Assembly: GCF_004340875.1 (NCBI RefSeq) | Contig: NZ_SLXQ01000001.1 | Location: forward strand, 248,001-312,000 | Origin: Tamaricihabitans halophyticus | Lineage (GTDB): Bacteria > Actinomycetota > Actinomycetes > Mycobacteriales > Pseudonocardiaceae | DNA length: 64,000 bases | Reading direction: 5' to 3' | Shown: piece after piece, positions 1 to 7,240 of the stretch | Numbering within the stretch: position 1 is the first letter of the stretch | Layout: every line of letters begins with the position of its first letter | Notes under the pieces: model-generated | Database searches by the model: none | What the model saw: only the letters and a program-made list of their open reading frames with translations | What the model was told of the DNA's origin: nothing | Program-made: the position numbers and the translations under genes

Positions 1-1
1 G

Positions 2-244
2 AAAGCTGGGTTTGTCGTCGCAACCGCCGCCGCAAGCTTGCTGATTGTCGGCGGCACGGCATCGGCCGCGTCCGCGGAGGAGCCAGCCACCCCGCGCGCT
101 GACAACGAAATCACCTTCGCCGACGCCTACTATGGCTTCATGGAGTCCGGCGGAGCGCTTGGCTACGGCGCGGCCGGCTTGGTGGCAAACGCGTACACGG
201 GAATCGCCTTGACCCCGTCGCTCGTTGCTGGCTCATTGAGCTAG
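2..244 (+). CDS. Small exported protein, 5' end outside the window
   Basis: The reading frame is open from base 2 and ends at TAG 242-244, so the true start lies upstream of the window. The first visible residues form a typical Sec signal peptide: a Lys, then a hydrophobic stretch (VVATAAASLLIVGG) and a likely cleavage site after TASAASA. The mature part is about 54 residues, begins with EEPATPRAD and contains a Gly/Ala-rich weakly hydrophobic segment (GGALGYGAAGLVANAY). A strong hairpin terminator follows at 255-295. I do not recognise the family. The export prediction is sequence-based; function is unknown. Confidence 0.6.
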   Translation, partial: KAGFVVATAAASLLIVGGTASAASAEEPATPRADNEITFADAYYGFMESGGALGYGAAGLVANAYTGIALTPSLVAGSLS

Positions 245-254
245 ACCAAATAGT

Positions 255-295
255 ATTCGGCGGGGATCCGAGCCAGGTTCGGGTCCCCGCCGAAT
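255..295. terminator. Bidirectional hairpin terminator
   Basis: A perfect 12-bp stem (ATTCGGCGGGGA at 255-266 pairing with TCCCCGCCGAAT at 284-295) surrounds a 17-nt loop that holds a smaller stem. It lies between the exported protein and the convergent prenyltransferase gene, so it can serve both. Confidence 0.8.
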
Positions 296-360
296 GCATG
301 TCCAGCGATTTTTTAAAGTCGAATTCTCGGCCGCGAAACGGATTCTTCGTACTAGTCGGA

Positions 361-1143
361 TCACGAGCCGAATCGGCGATGCCGAATCGAGTAATCACGT
401 ACCGCACGCAGAAAATCGGTACGCCGAAACGCCGGCCAAAATGCCTCGCAGAACCAGAATTCGGAATAGGCGGACTGCCACATCAAAAAACCGGAGAGCC
501 GCTGCTCTCCTGACGTCCGGATCACCAGGTCCGGATCCGGTTGTCCTGAAGTATAGAGATGTTCGGCGATATGGTCGACATCCAGCGTCTCGGCGAGTTG
601 CTCGATGGTCGTGCCCTGTTCCGCATGCTGGGCAAGCAGCTTGCGGACGGCGTCCGCGATTTCCTGCCGCCCGCCGTAGCCGACGGCCACGTTGACCTGC
701 ATGCCGCTGCGACCTTCGGTTCGGTGCACCGCGTCGGTCAACCGTGTCGCGGTATCGGCGGGCAACAGGTCCAGTGCCCCGACGATCCGCAGCCGCCACG
801 GCTCCTGTGGCCCTGCGAGGTCGTCAACCACATCCGTGATGATGTTGAGCAGCGGTTCGAGCTCCTCGGGTGGCCGGCCGGTGAGATTCTCGTTCGAGCA
901 CAGAAACACCGTCACGATCTCGACGCCTTCCGCGCTCGCCCAGCCGAGCAGCTGCGCGATCCGGGTAGCGCCAACCCGGTGCCCGTCTACGACATCAGTG
1001 AAACCCGCCTGCCGGGCCCACCGGCGGTTGCCGTCCACGACCAACGCGATGTGTCGGGGTCGGCGGTTGTCGTCAATCTGGCTGGACAGTCGGCGCTCGT
1101 AGAGGCCGTACACGACATTGGCTACGCGGGAACGAAGGCTCAC
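361..1143 (-). CDS. uppS: Cis-prenyltransferase (isoprenyl transferase, UppS / Z-FPP synthase family)
   Basis: This enzyme condenses isopentenyl diphosphate onto an allylic diphosphate in the cis configuration, supplying polyprenyl phosphate carriers for the cell envelope. The 260-residue length is that of the family. The VVDGNRRWAR motif (about residues 35-44) carries the catalytic Asp and diphosphate-binding residues. Also visible are FLCSNENLTGRP (about 80-91), VNVAVGYGGRQEI (about 150-162) and DLVIRTSGEQRLSGF near 207-221. Its neighbour is hemolysin III, the same pairing as Rv1086/Rv1085c in M. tuberculosis. Rv1086 makes the short product Z,E-farnesyl diphosphate, so this may be the short-chain enzyme rather than the decaprenyl synthase. 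The family is clear; the product length is inference. Confidence 0.93.
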   Translation of the reverse strand: MSLRSRVANVVYGLYERRLSSQIDDNRRPRHIALVVDGNRRWARQAGFTDVVDGHRVGATRIAQLLGWASAEGVEIVTVFLCSNENLTGRPPEELEPLLNIITDVVDDLAGPQEPWRLRIVGALDLLPADTATRLTDAVHRTEGRSGMQVNVAVGYGGRQEIADAVRKLLAQHAEQGTTIEQLAETLDVDHIAEHLYTSGQPDPDLVIRTSGEQRLSGFLMWQSAYSEFWFCEAFWPAFRRTDFLRAVRDYSIRHRRFGS

Positions 1144-1206
1144 ATCGTGGCAGCGTACGCCGCATCCCCTAATGCCGTCGGGCCCACCGGAGCGGACAAT
1201 GGCGAG

Positions 1207-1626
1207 ATGTCCGATAATTCCGAAGCACTGCTCGACCGCGTTGTTCGCGGGGCGAGGACGATCGCGGTGGTCGGCGCGAGCGATAACCCCAGCCGGCCAA
1301 GTTATGAGATCGCCAGCTACCTACATGACCAGGGTTTTCGCATTTTCCCGGTGAACCCGAAACTGGATGGATTGTTGGGGTTGCCGAGCTACCGCGCGTT
1401 GGCCGACGTTCCGGAACGGATCGATATCGTCGATGTGTTTCGCACCCCATCGGCGACGCCGGAGATCGCCGAGCAGGCGGTGGCGGTTGGCGCGGGCGCG
1501 CTCTGGCTCCAGCTCGGGGTCATCAACGAGCAGGCAGCCGCGATCGCCGCGCGGGGTGGGCTCGATGTCGTGATGGACCGCTGTCTGTTGGTGGAACACC
1601 GCCGCCTCGCGGCCAAAGAGTCATAA
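1207..1626 (+). CDS. CoA-binding domain protein (YccU family)
   Basis: A 139-residue single-domain Rossmann protein of the CoA-binding family. The signature glycine-rich turn and following segment are present as IAVVGASDNPSRPSYEIASY (about residues 18-37), followed by FPVNP (about 44-48) and a conserved LWLQLGV segment. The C-terminal VMDRCLLVEH motif is typical of the family. The ATG at 1207 is chosen because upstream in-frame sequence is the shadow of the divergent uppS gene. The family binds CoA in crystal structures, but a reaction has not been established for it, so no pathway is assigned. Confidence 0.85.
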   Translation: MSDNSEALLDRVVRGARTIAVVGASDNPSRPSYEIASYLHDQGFRIFPVNPKLDGLLGLPSYRALADVPERIDIVDVFRTPSATPEIAEQAVAVGAGALWLQLGVINEQAAAIAARGGLDVVMDRCLLVEHRRLAAKES

Positions 1627-1703
1627 GTAGCCGCTGTACCTCGCAAAACGGACTCTTGCGCGGCCAAATGGGTTGGCTGCGCCACGCTCGGGTGCCGGCA
1701 AAC

Positions 1704-1717
1704 CTACGGTTCCGTAG
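1704..1717. promoter_or_regulatory. Palindromic operator over the hemolysin III promoter
   Basis: CTACGGTTCCGTAG is an inverted repeat with two 6-bp arms around TT. The sequence TAGCCT at 1715-1720 fits a -10 box and stands 7 nt before the GTG at 1728, so the site would overlap the -10 of a leaderless transcript. The size and symmetry suit a TetR-type repressor, but no candidate regulator is adjacent. Confidence 0.45.
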
Positions 1718-1727
1718 CCTGTATCTC

Positions 1728-2414
1728 GTGACGTCCGCGACCGTGCTCCCGGAGCCAACCGGCTCCGCCCCGCCAGCTCGGCCAAAGCTGCGTGGTTCGC
1801 TACACGCCTGGTCGTTCTACTTCTCGCTGTTCGCCGGCGCCGCGCTGGTCGTACTTGCCGCGGCCACCGTTTCCGGGATCGCGGCGCTGGCCACCTCGGT
1901 GTACACGGTTACCGTGCTCGCACTGTTCGGTGTGAGTGCGCTTTACCACCGGCGGACCTGGGTGAGTGCGCGGGCGCGGGTCTGGATGAAACGCCTCGAC
2001 CACTCGATGATCTTCCTGTTCATCGCGGGCACCTACACACCGTTCAGCCTGCTCGCGATGGACCGCCCGGACGGGTTCATCGTGCTTGGCGTGGTCTGGG
2101 GCGGCGCGCTCTGCGGGATCGCGCTGAAGCTGCTGTGGCCGCATTCGCCGCGCTGGCTCGGCGTCCCGATCTACATCGCGCTCGGCTGGGTCGCGGTGTT
2201 CGTACTGCCCCAGCTACTCCGGCACGGTGGTGTCGCGGCGCTGGTGCTGTTGCTGGTCGGCGGGGTCTTCTACACCCTTGGCGCGCTTTGTTACTCCACT
2301 CGCTGGCCCAATCCATGGCCCGCGGTCTTCGGGTATCACGAGTTCTTCCACGCGGCCACCGTGCTCGCCGCGAGCGCGCACTACATCGCGATCTGGCTGG
2401 CAATGTACGGCTGA
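1728..2414 (+). CDS. Hemolysin III / TrhA family membrane protein (PAQR superfamily)
   Basis: A seven-helix integral membrane protein of the hemolysin III (YqfA/TrhA) family, about 228 residues from GTG 1728. Family hallmarks are ALYHRRTW, LDHSMIFLFIAGTYTPF and the C-terminal GYHEFFHAATVLAASAHY, which provide the conserved His/Asp cluster that binds metal in the PAQR superfamily. Bacterial members have been linked to membrane-fluidity homeostasis rather than hemolysis. An ATG at 1656 would add 24 residues, but that segment is Arg-rich, unlike the family, and contains the promoter-like palindrome at 1704-1717, so I prefer the leaderless GTG. The divergent neighbour order matches Rv1085c/Rv1086. 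Confidence 0.85.
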   Translation: MTSATVLPEPTGSAPPARPKLRGSLHAWSFYFSLFAGAALVVLAAATVSGIAALATSVYTVTVLALFGVSALYHRRTWVSARARVWMKRLDHSMIFLFIAGTYTPFSLLAMDRPDGFIVLGVVWGGALCGIALKLLWPHSPRWLGVPIYIALGWVAVFVLPQLLRHGGVAALVLLLVGGVFYTLGALCYSTRWPNPWPAVFGYHEFFHAATVLAASAHYIAIWLAMYG

Positions 2415-2456
2415 GCCGTATCCCATGGGCCGTATCCCATGGGCGGTAACCCATGT
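2415..2456. repeat. Three tandem 14-bp repeats
   Basis: GCCGTATCCCATGG occurs twice head to tail (2415-2428 and 2429-2442), followed by a third degenerate copy (2443-2456). The array begins directly at the hemolysin III stop codon and lies about 90 bp before the methyltransferase start. It could be an operator array or a replication-slippage product. Confidence 0.75.
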
Positions 2457-2543
2457 GTACACCAAATCCGATGGGCGGTTTCATGCTCTGAGTCCGCGCC
2501 ACTACGCTGTGTCTAGCTTATGGGCCACGGAAACGGGTGCGAG

Positions 2544-3386
2544 ATGGCTGATCTGACCGAACGGGACGTGCCAACGCGGATCGACACCACGAAGGCGAGT
2601 ATCGCCCGTGTCTACGATGCCGCGCTCAACGGCAAGGACAACTACGAGGTCGACCGGGAAGTACTGCGCCAGGTCCGCCAGGTCGCCCCGGAGGTCAACC
2701 AGCTCGCTTGGGACAATCGTGACTTCCTGATCAGAGCCGCCCGGTTCCTTGGCACCCAGGCCGGCATCACCCAGTATCTCGACTGCGGTTCAGGGCTACC
2801 CACCGCGGAGAACACCCACCAGGTCGTTCAGCGGGTCAACCCGGAAGCGAAGGTTGTTTACGTGGACAACGACCCGGTGGTACTGGCGCATGGTCGGGCG
2901 CTGCTCGAGGAAAACGAGCACACCCATTTCACCGCGGCGGACATCTTCAGGCCCCGCGAGATCATCGAGAACGAGACCGTCCGGGCCAAGCTGGACTTCA
3001 CCAGGCCGCTCGCGCTCTTCCAGGTCGGCACACTGCACCACTACGACGAGCGGCAGGACGAAGGACACCGCTCGCCTGGCGAGATCATGCGGGAGTACGT
3101 GGACGCGCTGCCGTCCGGTTCCTACGTGGTCATCGCGCATTTCTTCGACCCCGAATCGGAGCCGTACAGCGAGCTCGCCCGCAAGATGGAAGAGCGCTTC
3201 GTGCACAGCCCGATGGGTACCGGGCTGTTCCGCACCCGCGCGCAGATCGAGGACATGTTCCCCGGGCTGGAGATGGTGGATCCGGGTATCACGCTGTGCA
3301 CCAAATGGTGGCCGGACGGACCACGGATCAAACCGCTTGATCAGGTGCAGTACTGCATCGTGGGCGGCGTCGGCCGCAAGCCCTGA
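2544..3386 (+). CDS. SAM-dependent methyltransferase, DUF574 (Methyltransf_19) family
   Basis: A 280-residue protein of a family that is expanded in actinobacteria. The N-terminal region ARVYDAALNGKDNYEVDRE is characteristic, and the SAM-binding glycine motif is QYLDCGSGLPT (about residues 74-84), followed by VVYVDNDPVVLAHGRALL (second strand with the acidic ribose ligand). FQVGTLHHY lies at the position of the catalytic-pocket motif. The start MADLTE at 2544 is preferred to the earlier in-frame codon because it begins just before the conserved region. Substrates of this family are unknown. No obvious operon partner is present; the next gene is convergent. Confidence 0.85.
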   Translation: MADLTERDVPTRIDTTKASIARVYDAALNGKDNYEVDREVLRQVRQVAPEVNQLAWDNRDFLIRAARFLGTQAGITQYLDCGSGLPTAENTHQVVQRVNPEAKVVYVDNDPVVLAHGRALLEENEHTHFTAADIFRPREIIENETVRAKLDFTRPLALFQVGTLHHYDERQDEGHRSPGEIMREYVDALPSGSYVVIAHFFDPESEPYSELARKMEERFVHSPMGTGLFRTRAQIEDMFPGLEMVDPGITLCTKWWPDGPRIKPLDQVQYCIVGGVGRKP

Positions 3387-3403
3387 CCGCGCGGTCGCGA
3401 GGC

Positions 3404-3991
3404 TTATAGCTCGGGGCCACGGTCCCGTAGCTCATCCACCTTGGACATTGCCGCACGGAGCTCGCCAAGCCATTCATCGGTGTGCTCGCCAACCAGCCGG
3501 ACCGTCCAGGCAAGCGCTTCCGAACGAGACCGAGCCACGCCCGCGTCCACCAGCGTGTCCAGCACGCGGCGCTCGGGTTGCCGCAGTCGGGTCATCACCG
3601 GCGCGGACAACGTACTGAACAGTTCCTCGGTACCGCCGACCCTCGCTCCCCAGGCAACCTTGCGGCCGTACTTGTGCTCAGCCTGCCTGGCGATCTCGAT
3701 CCGCTCGTCCCGCGTCTCCTCGCGGAACCTGCTGATCCGCCCGGATTCCGCGGCCGCCCGCGCGGCCTCGTCGGTAAAGGTCTCGGACAGCGCGGGCAGC
3801 GTGCCCAGCACGATGATCTCCTCGCGGTCCACGGTGACCTCGGGCTGTTCGGTGAACCAGTCAGCAGGTAGGCGGCCGGTGAACCACGCCGCCGCATCCG
3901 CCGCGGACGGTTGCTCGGTTTGCTGCCAGCCGCCCTTGCCACGCCAACCGCGTCCACCCATGAATCCCTCCGCCTTGAACTTCGCGTACAT
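3404..3991 (-). CDS. Hypothetical protein with helical C-terminus
   Basis: A 195-residue soluble protein starting at an ATG preceded by a good Shine-Dalgarno sequence (GGAGGATGCC just upstream on the minus strand). It has a Gly/Trp-rich N-terminus (FMGGRGWRGKGGW), a central acidic helical region, and a C-terminal part (ARSRSEALAWTVRLVGEH) that resembles the helix pair of ribbon-helix-helix regulators. I do not recognise the family with confidence. The promoter region carries two perfect tandem 8-bp repeats (4005-4020), which would fit autoregulation by a small DNA-binding protein. This link is inference. It could also be a partner of another regulator. Confidence 0.6.
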   Translation of the reverse strand: MYAKFKAEGFMGGRGWRGKGGWQQTEQPSAADAAAWFTGRLPADWFTEQPEVTVDREEIIVLGTLPALSETFTDEAARAAAESGRISRFREETRDERIEIARQAEHKYGRKVAWGARVGGTEELFSTLSAPVMTRLRQPERRVLDTLVDAGVARSRSEALAWTVRLVGEHTDEWLGELRAAMSKVDELRDRGPEL

Positions 3992-4004
3992 GGCATCCTC
4001 CAGA

Positions 4005-4020
4005 TGATTACATGATTACA
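4005..4020. promoter_or_regulatory. Tandem TGATTACA direct repeat, candidate operator
   Basis: TGATTACA is repeated exactly twice head to tail (4005-4012, 4013-4020), i.e. TGTAATCA twice on the minus strand, 14-29 nt upstream of the ATG of the 3404-3991 gene. The 8-bp periodicity is unusual in this GC-rich setting and suggests two side-by-side protein-binding sites. Confidence 0.5.
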
Positions 4021-4088
4021 TCACTTCCGAAGGTACGCCGGTACGCAGGAAGAACAAGAGATTACGCCACCAGCGAATCGCAGCTGAC

Positions 4089-4108
4089 CGCGTTCTTCAG
4101 GGTTAGCG
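4089..4108 (+). repeat. Dispersed gene-end repeat, copy 1
   Basis: CGCGTTCTTCAGGGTTAGCG, two mismatches to the consensus of the dispersed family. It contains the stop codon (TAA on the minus strand, 4103-4105) of the DUF255 gene. Confidence 0.8.
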
Positions 4109-6127
4109 GGGTTGTAGCGCGGCGTGCAGCTCGGCAACGGTGGTTACTGGTCGATCGCAGACGTAACCCCGGCATACGTACGCCGCCGCCGCGCCGTCCA
4201 CCAACGGACGCTGGCTGAGCAATGGCACCCCTGGCGCATCCGGCTCGCCGGCGAGCGCCACACCACCGGAGCGCACTTGCGCGGCAGCCGACGCCCACAA
4301 CTCGGCCCTTCCCGGATCGCCGGCCGCACCGACCACCGCGACCTGTACCGGGCCCGCGTGCATTGCCTCGGCCGCGGTCAACCAGTGCCCGGCGAACCGT
4401 GGCATCTTCGCGACCAGGGCGCCGGCCCGGTCCAGCGCGGCCGTCGCCTTGGATCGGTAGGCATCCGCCCGCTCCGCGCCGACCAGCAGCGAGGCGGTGA
4501 GCAGACTGTTCGCCAGTGCGGCCGCGCCGGATGGCGTGGCGTTGTCCCCTGGATCCGCTGGCCGCTGCACCAGCGCCTCACCATCGGCGGGAGTGTCGTA
4601 GTACGCACCGGCGGCACTCTCGTGCGCGAAGAGCTCGACCGCGGCGTCCAGCAGCTCGCAGGCCAGCGCCAACCAGTGCGGTTCCCCGGTGACCTGGTGC
4701 AGGGTAAGCAGCGCCTCGCTGAGGCAGCCGTAATCTTCGAGTACCGCGCCAGCCTGCCCGGCGATGCCATCGCGGGAACCGCGCAGCAACCTGCCATCCA
4801 CATAGTGCACGCGGATCAGCAGCTCGGCCGCCTCCCGCGCCGCGGCGATCCACTGTGGACGATCCAGTGCGGCGCCGGCTTCGGCGAGCGCGGTAATCGC
4901 CAAACCGTTCCATGCGGCGATCACTTTCTCATCGCGCTGCGGCTGCGGGCGTTCCCGCCGTGCCCGCAGCAGCTCGGCGCGCACCCGCGCCAGCCGTTCG
5001 CTGTCGGCTGGATCGGTCAGCAACCGCAACGTCGAACTGCCTTGCTCAAACGTCCCCTGTGCGGTGACGCCAAAGACTTCGGCAGCCCATGCGCCATCCG
5101 ACTCGCCGAGTACCTCGGTCAGCTGATCCGGTGTCCAAACGTAGGTCAGCCCTTCCACACCTTCGGTGTCAGCGTCCAATGAGGACGCGAATCCACCCTC
5201 TGGCGTGCGCAGTTCGGCGCACAGGAATTCCGCGGTCTGCTCGGTCACTCTGCTGGCCAACGGAGAGTCCGTGCGCACCGCAAGATGCGCGTAACAGCGC
5301 AACAGCAAAGCGTTGTCGTACAACATCTTTTCGAAATGCGGCACGATCCATTCGGCGTCCACGCTGTATCGCGCGAAGCCGCCTGCCAGCTGGTCGTAGA
5401 TACCGCCGCGAGCCATCGCCGAGGCGGTTTGTTCCACAGTAGACAACGCACTGGCCGACCCGGTGCGTTCGTAATGCCGCAGCAGGGCTTCCAGCACCAT
5501 GCTCGGCGGGAACTTCGGTGCGGTGCCGAATCCACCGTTCACTGGATCCAGATCCGCGGCCAGTTTCGCCACGGCCTCGTCCAGTACGGCACCGTCGACC
5601 TCGGCGACGGTGAGTGGCCCTGTCTGCGCGCGCAGATGCTCGACCAGCTGGCCGCCGGCTTCCGCCAGCTCCGCTGGACGCTCCCGCCAGGCGTCCACGA
5701 CCGCCGCGATCAGCTGCCGGAACGATGGCATGCCCGGTCGCGGCTGGGGCGGGTAGTAGGTACCGCAGTGAAACGGTTCGCCGTCCGGGGTGAGGAAGCA
5801 GGTCATCGGCCAACCACCGTGGCCGGTCATCGCCTGCGTCGCGGTCATGTACACCGCGTCGATATCCGGCCGCTCCTCCCGGTCCACCTTGATGTTCACG
5901 AAGTGTTCGTTCAGCACCTCGGCGATCGCCGGATCCTCGAACGACTCGTGCGCCATCACGTGACACCAGTGGCAGGCCGCGTAGCCAACGGAAAGCAGGA
6001 TCGGCACGTTGCGCGCCCTGGCCTCGGCGAGCGCCGCGGGCGACCACGGCTGCCAATCCACCGGATTGTCCTTGTGCTGCAGCAGATACGGGCTGGTGGA
6101 TTCGGTAAGCCGGTTCACACCACCCAT
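4103..6127 (-). CDS. Thioredoxin-like DUF255 protein (YyaL/Rv1084 family)
   Basis: A 674-residue protein with an N-terminal thioredoxin fold and a long alpha/alpha barrel of the six-hairpin glycosidase type. The N-terminus RLTESTSPYLLQHKDNPVDW is the family signature. The redox motif CHWC is at about residues 52-55 (GYAACHWCHVMAHESF), followed by VNIKVDREERPDID. The central and C-terminal part includes the AAWNGLAITALAEAG segment. The start is at tandem ATGs (6130 or 6127); longer in-frame extension enters the divergent promoter and is rejected. The biochemical role of the family is not established. Its stop codon lies inside a dispersed repeat at 4089-4108. In M. tuberculosis the orthologue stands next to Rv1083 and mca; here a regulator/nucleotidyltransferase pair separates them. 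Confidence 0.9.
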   Translation of the reverse strand: MGGVNRLTESTSPYLLQHKDNPVDWQPWSPAALAEARARNVPILLSVGYAACHWCHVMAHESFEDPAIAEVLNEHFVNIKVDREERPDIDAVYMTATQAMTGHGGWPMTCFLTPDGEPFHCGTYYPPQPRPGMPSFRQLIAAVVDAWRERPAELAEAGGQLVEHLRAQTGPLTVAEVDGAVLDEAVAKLAADLDPVNGGFGTAPKFPPSMVLEALLRHYERTGSASALSTVEQTASAMARGGIYDQLAGGFARYSVDAEWIVPHFEKMLYDNALLLRCYAHLAVRTDSPLASRVTEQTAEFLCAELRTPEGGFASSLDADTEGVEGLTYVWTPDQLTEVLGESDGAWAAEVFGVTAQGTFEQGSSTLRLLTDPADSERLARVRAELLRARRERPQPQRDEKVIAAWNGLAITALAEAGAALDRPQWIAAAREAAELLIRVHYVDGRLLRGSRDGIAGQAGAVLEDYGCLSEALLTLHQVTGEPHWLALACELLDAAVELFAHESAAGAYYDTPADGEALVQRPADPGDNATPSGAAALANSLLTASLLVGAERADAYRSKATAALDRAGALVAKMPRFAGHWLTAAEAMHAGPVQVAVVGAAGDPGRAELWASAAAQVRSGGVALAGEPDAPGVPLLSQRPLVDGAAAAYVCRGYVCDRPVTTVAELHAALQPR

Positions 6128-6163
6128 CATCCCGCAGACCACACAGGCAGCAACCTTGGTATC

Positions 6164-6197
6164 TGTTCGGTGTTCGGTATTGACCGAACACCGAACA
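6164..6197. promoter_or_regulatory. Perfect palindrome with four TGTTCGG half-sites
   Basis: TGTTCGGTGTTCGGT (6164-6178) and its exact reverse complement (6183-6197) are separated by ATTG. Each arm holds two tandem TGTTCGG heptamers, so four half-sites are arranged as two direct plus two inverted. The site lies between the divergent DUF255 gene and the AbiE-like regulator (ATG 6215). It is a strong candidate operator for that regulator. Confidence 0.7.
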
Positions 6198-6214
6198 CAC
6201 GTCATGCTGGTTAC

Positions 6215-7240
6215 ATGGACATCGAGTCGCAAGTCGCCGAGGCGATGGCGCACCTCGGCGTAGCGACGAGTCCGCCGGATGGGTCCAGCGAGACCAACTC
6301 GGCGGTAGACCTCATGCTCGTAGAACCGCACGGGATCGGCATCGTGATCGAGTTGGTTCGACGGGCTCTGGTCGATGAGACGATCGCCGAGAACCTTCTC
6401 GCCGATCGTCCGGCGACGCACAGGGCCATGCTCGTCGTGGGCGATCGGATCACCGAGTCAGCCCGTCGCACTCTCAGCGTGCCGGGGGCTGGTTACTACG
6501 ACCTCCGCGGACACCTCGCACTACGCACCCGCGGTCTCGTACTAGATGCTCAAGTGCCGGCGGTCACGGAGCGGCCGGCGCGCGCTGACGCGCTCGCCGG
6601 CAAGGCTGGGCTGGAAGTCGCCACCGCCGTGCTAATGACACCTGGGCGCCCTGTCGGGGTTCGGGCGCTGGCACGCGACTTGGAACGCTCCGCAAGCACC
6701 GTCTCCAGCGTGCTCGCCGCTTTGCGTCACGATGACTTCATCGACGAGGCCAACACAGTCGTCGGCACAGAGCTCTTCTGGCACGTAGCCGAGCGCTGGC
6801 CAGCCAAGCGGACTTTCCTCGCTCGAGCACCGGATCCCGGAGACAGCTCACTCGCAGCTCCGCTGCGTTTCGGAATCCACGTCGAGAACGATCCGCAAGG
6901 TTGGGCGCTGACCGACTCGGCCGCAGCGAGCGCCTACGGCGCACCACTTGCCTCGCGCGCCGACCAGGTCATGGATTTCTTCGTGCCCGACGAATCCCTG
7001 CAGCGCCGAGCCAGCAACCTCCTCGGTGTCAGCGAATCGCCGCTGCACGCGCGCGCCACAATCCGTGTCGCGCCAGTACCGGCGGCGGTTCGCCAACGCG
7101 GTGGCCCATCCGACTACCCGCACGAATGGCCGCTCGCGCACCCACTGTTCGTTGCTCTCGACCTCGCCCAGGACCAGGGCCGAGGCAGGGAGGCGCTAGA
7201 AGCCTGGACGCCGACCGAACCGTGGCGTCGTGTCTGGTAG
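6215..7240 (+). CDS. Winged-helix regulator/antitoxin-like partner of an AbiEii-type nucleotidyltransferase
   Basis: A 341-residue protein. The N-terminal domain (about 1-115) has strands and helices resembling a restriction-endonuclease-like fold (AVDLMLVEPHGIGIVIELVR, then MLVVGDRIT and YYDLRGHLAL), but the ExK lysine is not evident, so it is probably inactive. A winged helix-turn-helix follows (about residues 130-185: RPVGVRALARDLERSASTVS, then VLAALRHDDFI). The gene overlaps the downstream nucleotidyltransferase by 11 bp, the arrangement of an AbiE-type type IV toxin-antitoxin operon in which the regulator represses its own promoter. A perfect palindrome sits 18 bp upstream. Assignment as antitoxin is inference from pairing and domain type. 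Confidence 0.65.
   Translation: MDIESQVAEAMAHLGVATSPPDGSSETNSAVDLMLVEPHGIGIVIELVRRALVDETIAENLLADRPATHRAMLVVGDRITESARRTLSVPGAGYYDLRGHLALRTRGLVLDAQVPAVTERPARADALAGKAGLEVATAVLMTPGRPVGVRALARDLERSASTVSSVLAALRHDDFIDEANTVVGTELFWHVAERWPAKRTFLARAPDPGDSSLAAPLRFGIHVENDPQGWALTDSAAASAYGAPLASRADQVMDFFVPDESLQRRASNLLGVSESPLHARATIRVAPVPAAVRQRGGPSDYPHEWPLAHPLFVALDLAQDQGRGREALEAWTPTEPWRRVW

Noticed and set aside
1641-1662. CGCAA...TTGCG stem after the CoA-binding gene as a further copy of the dispersed repeat
   Set aside because: Only the 5-bp ends match; the core TCTTTA-GG is absent.
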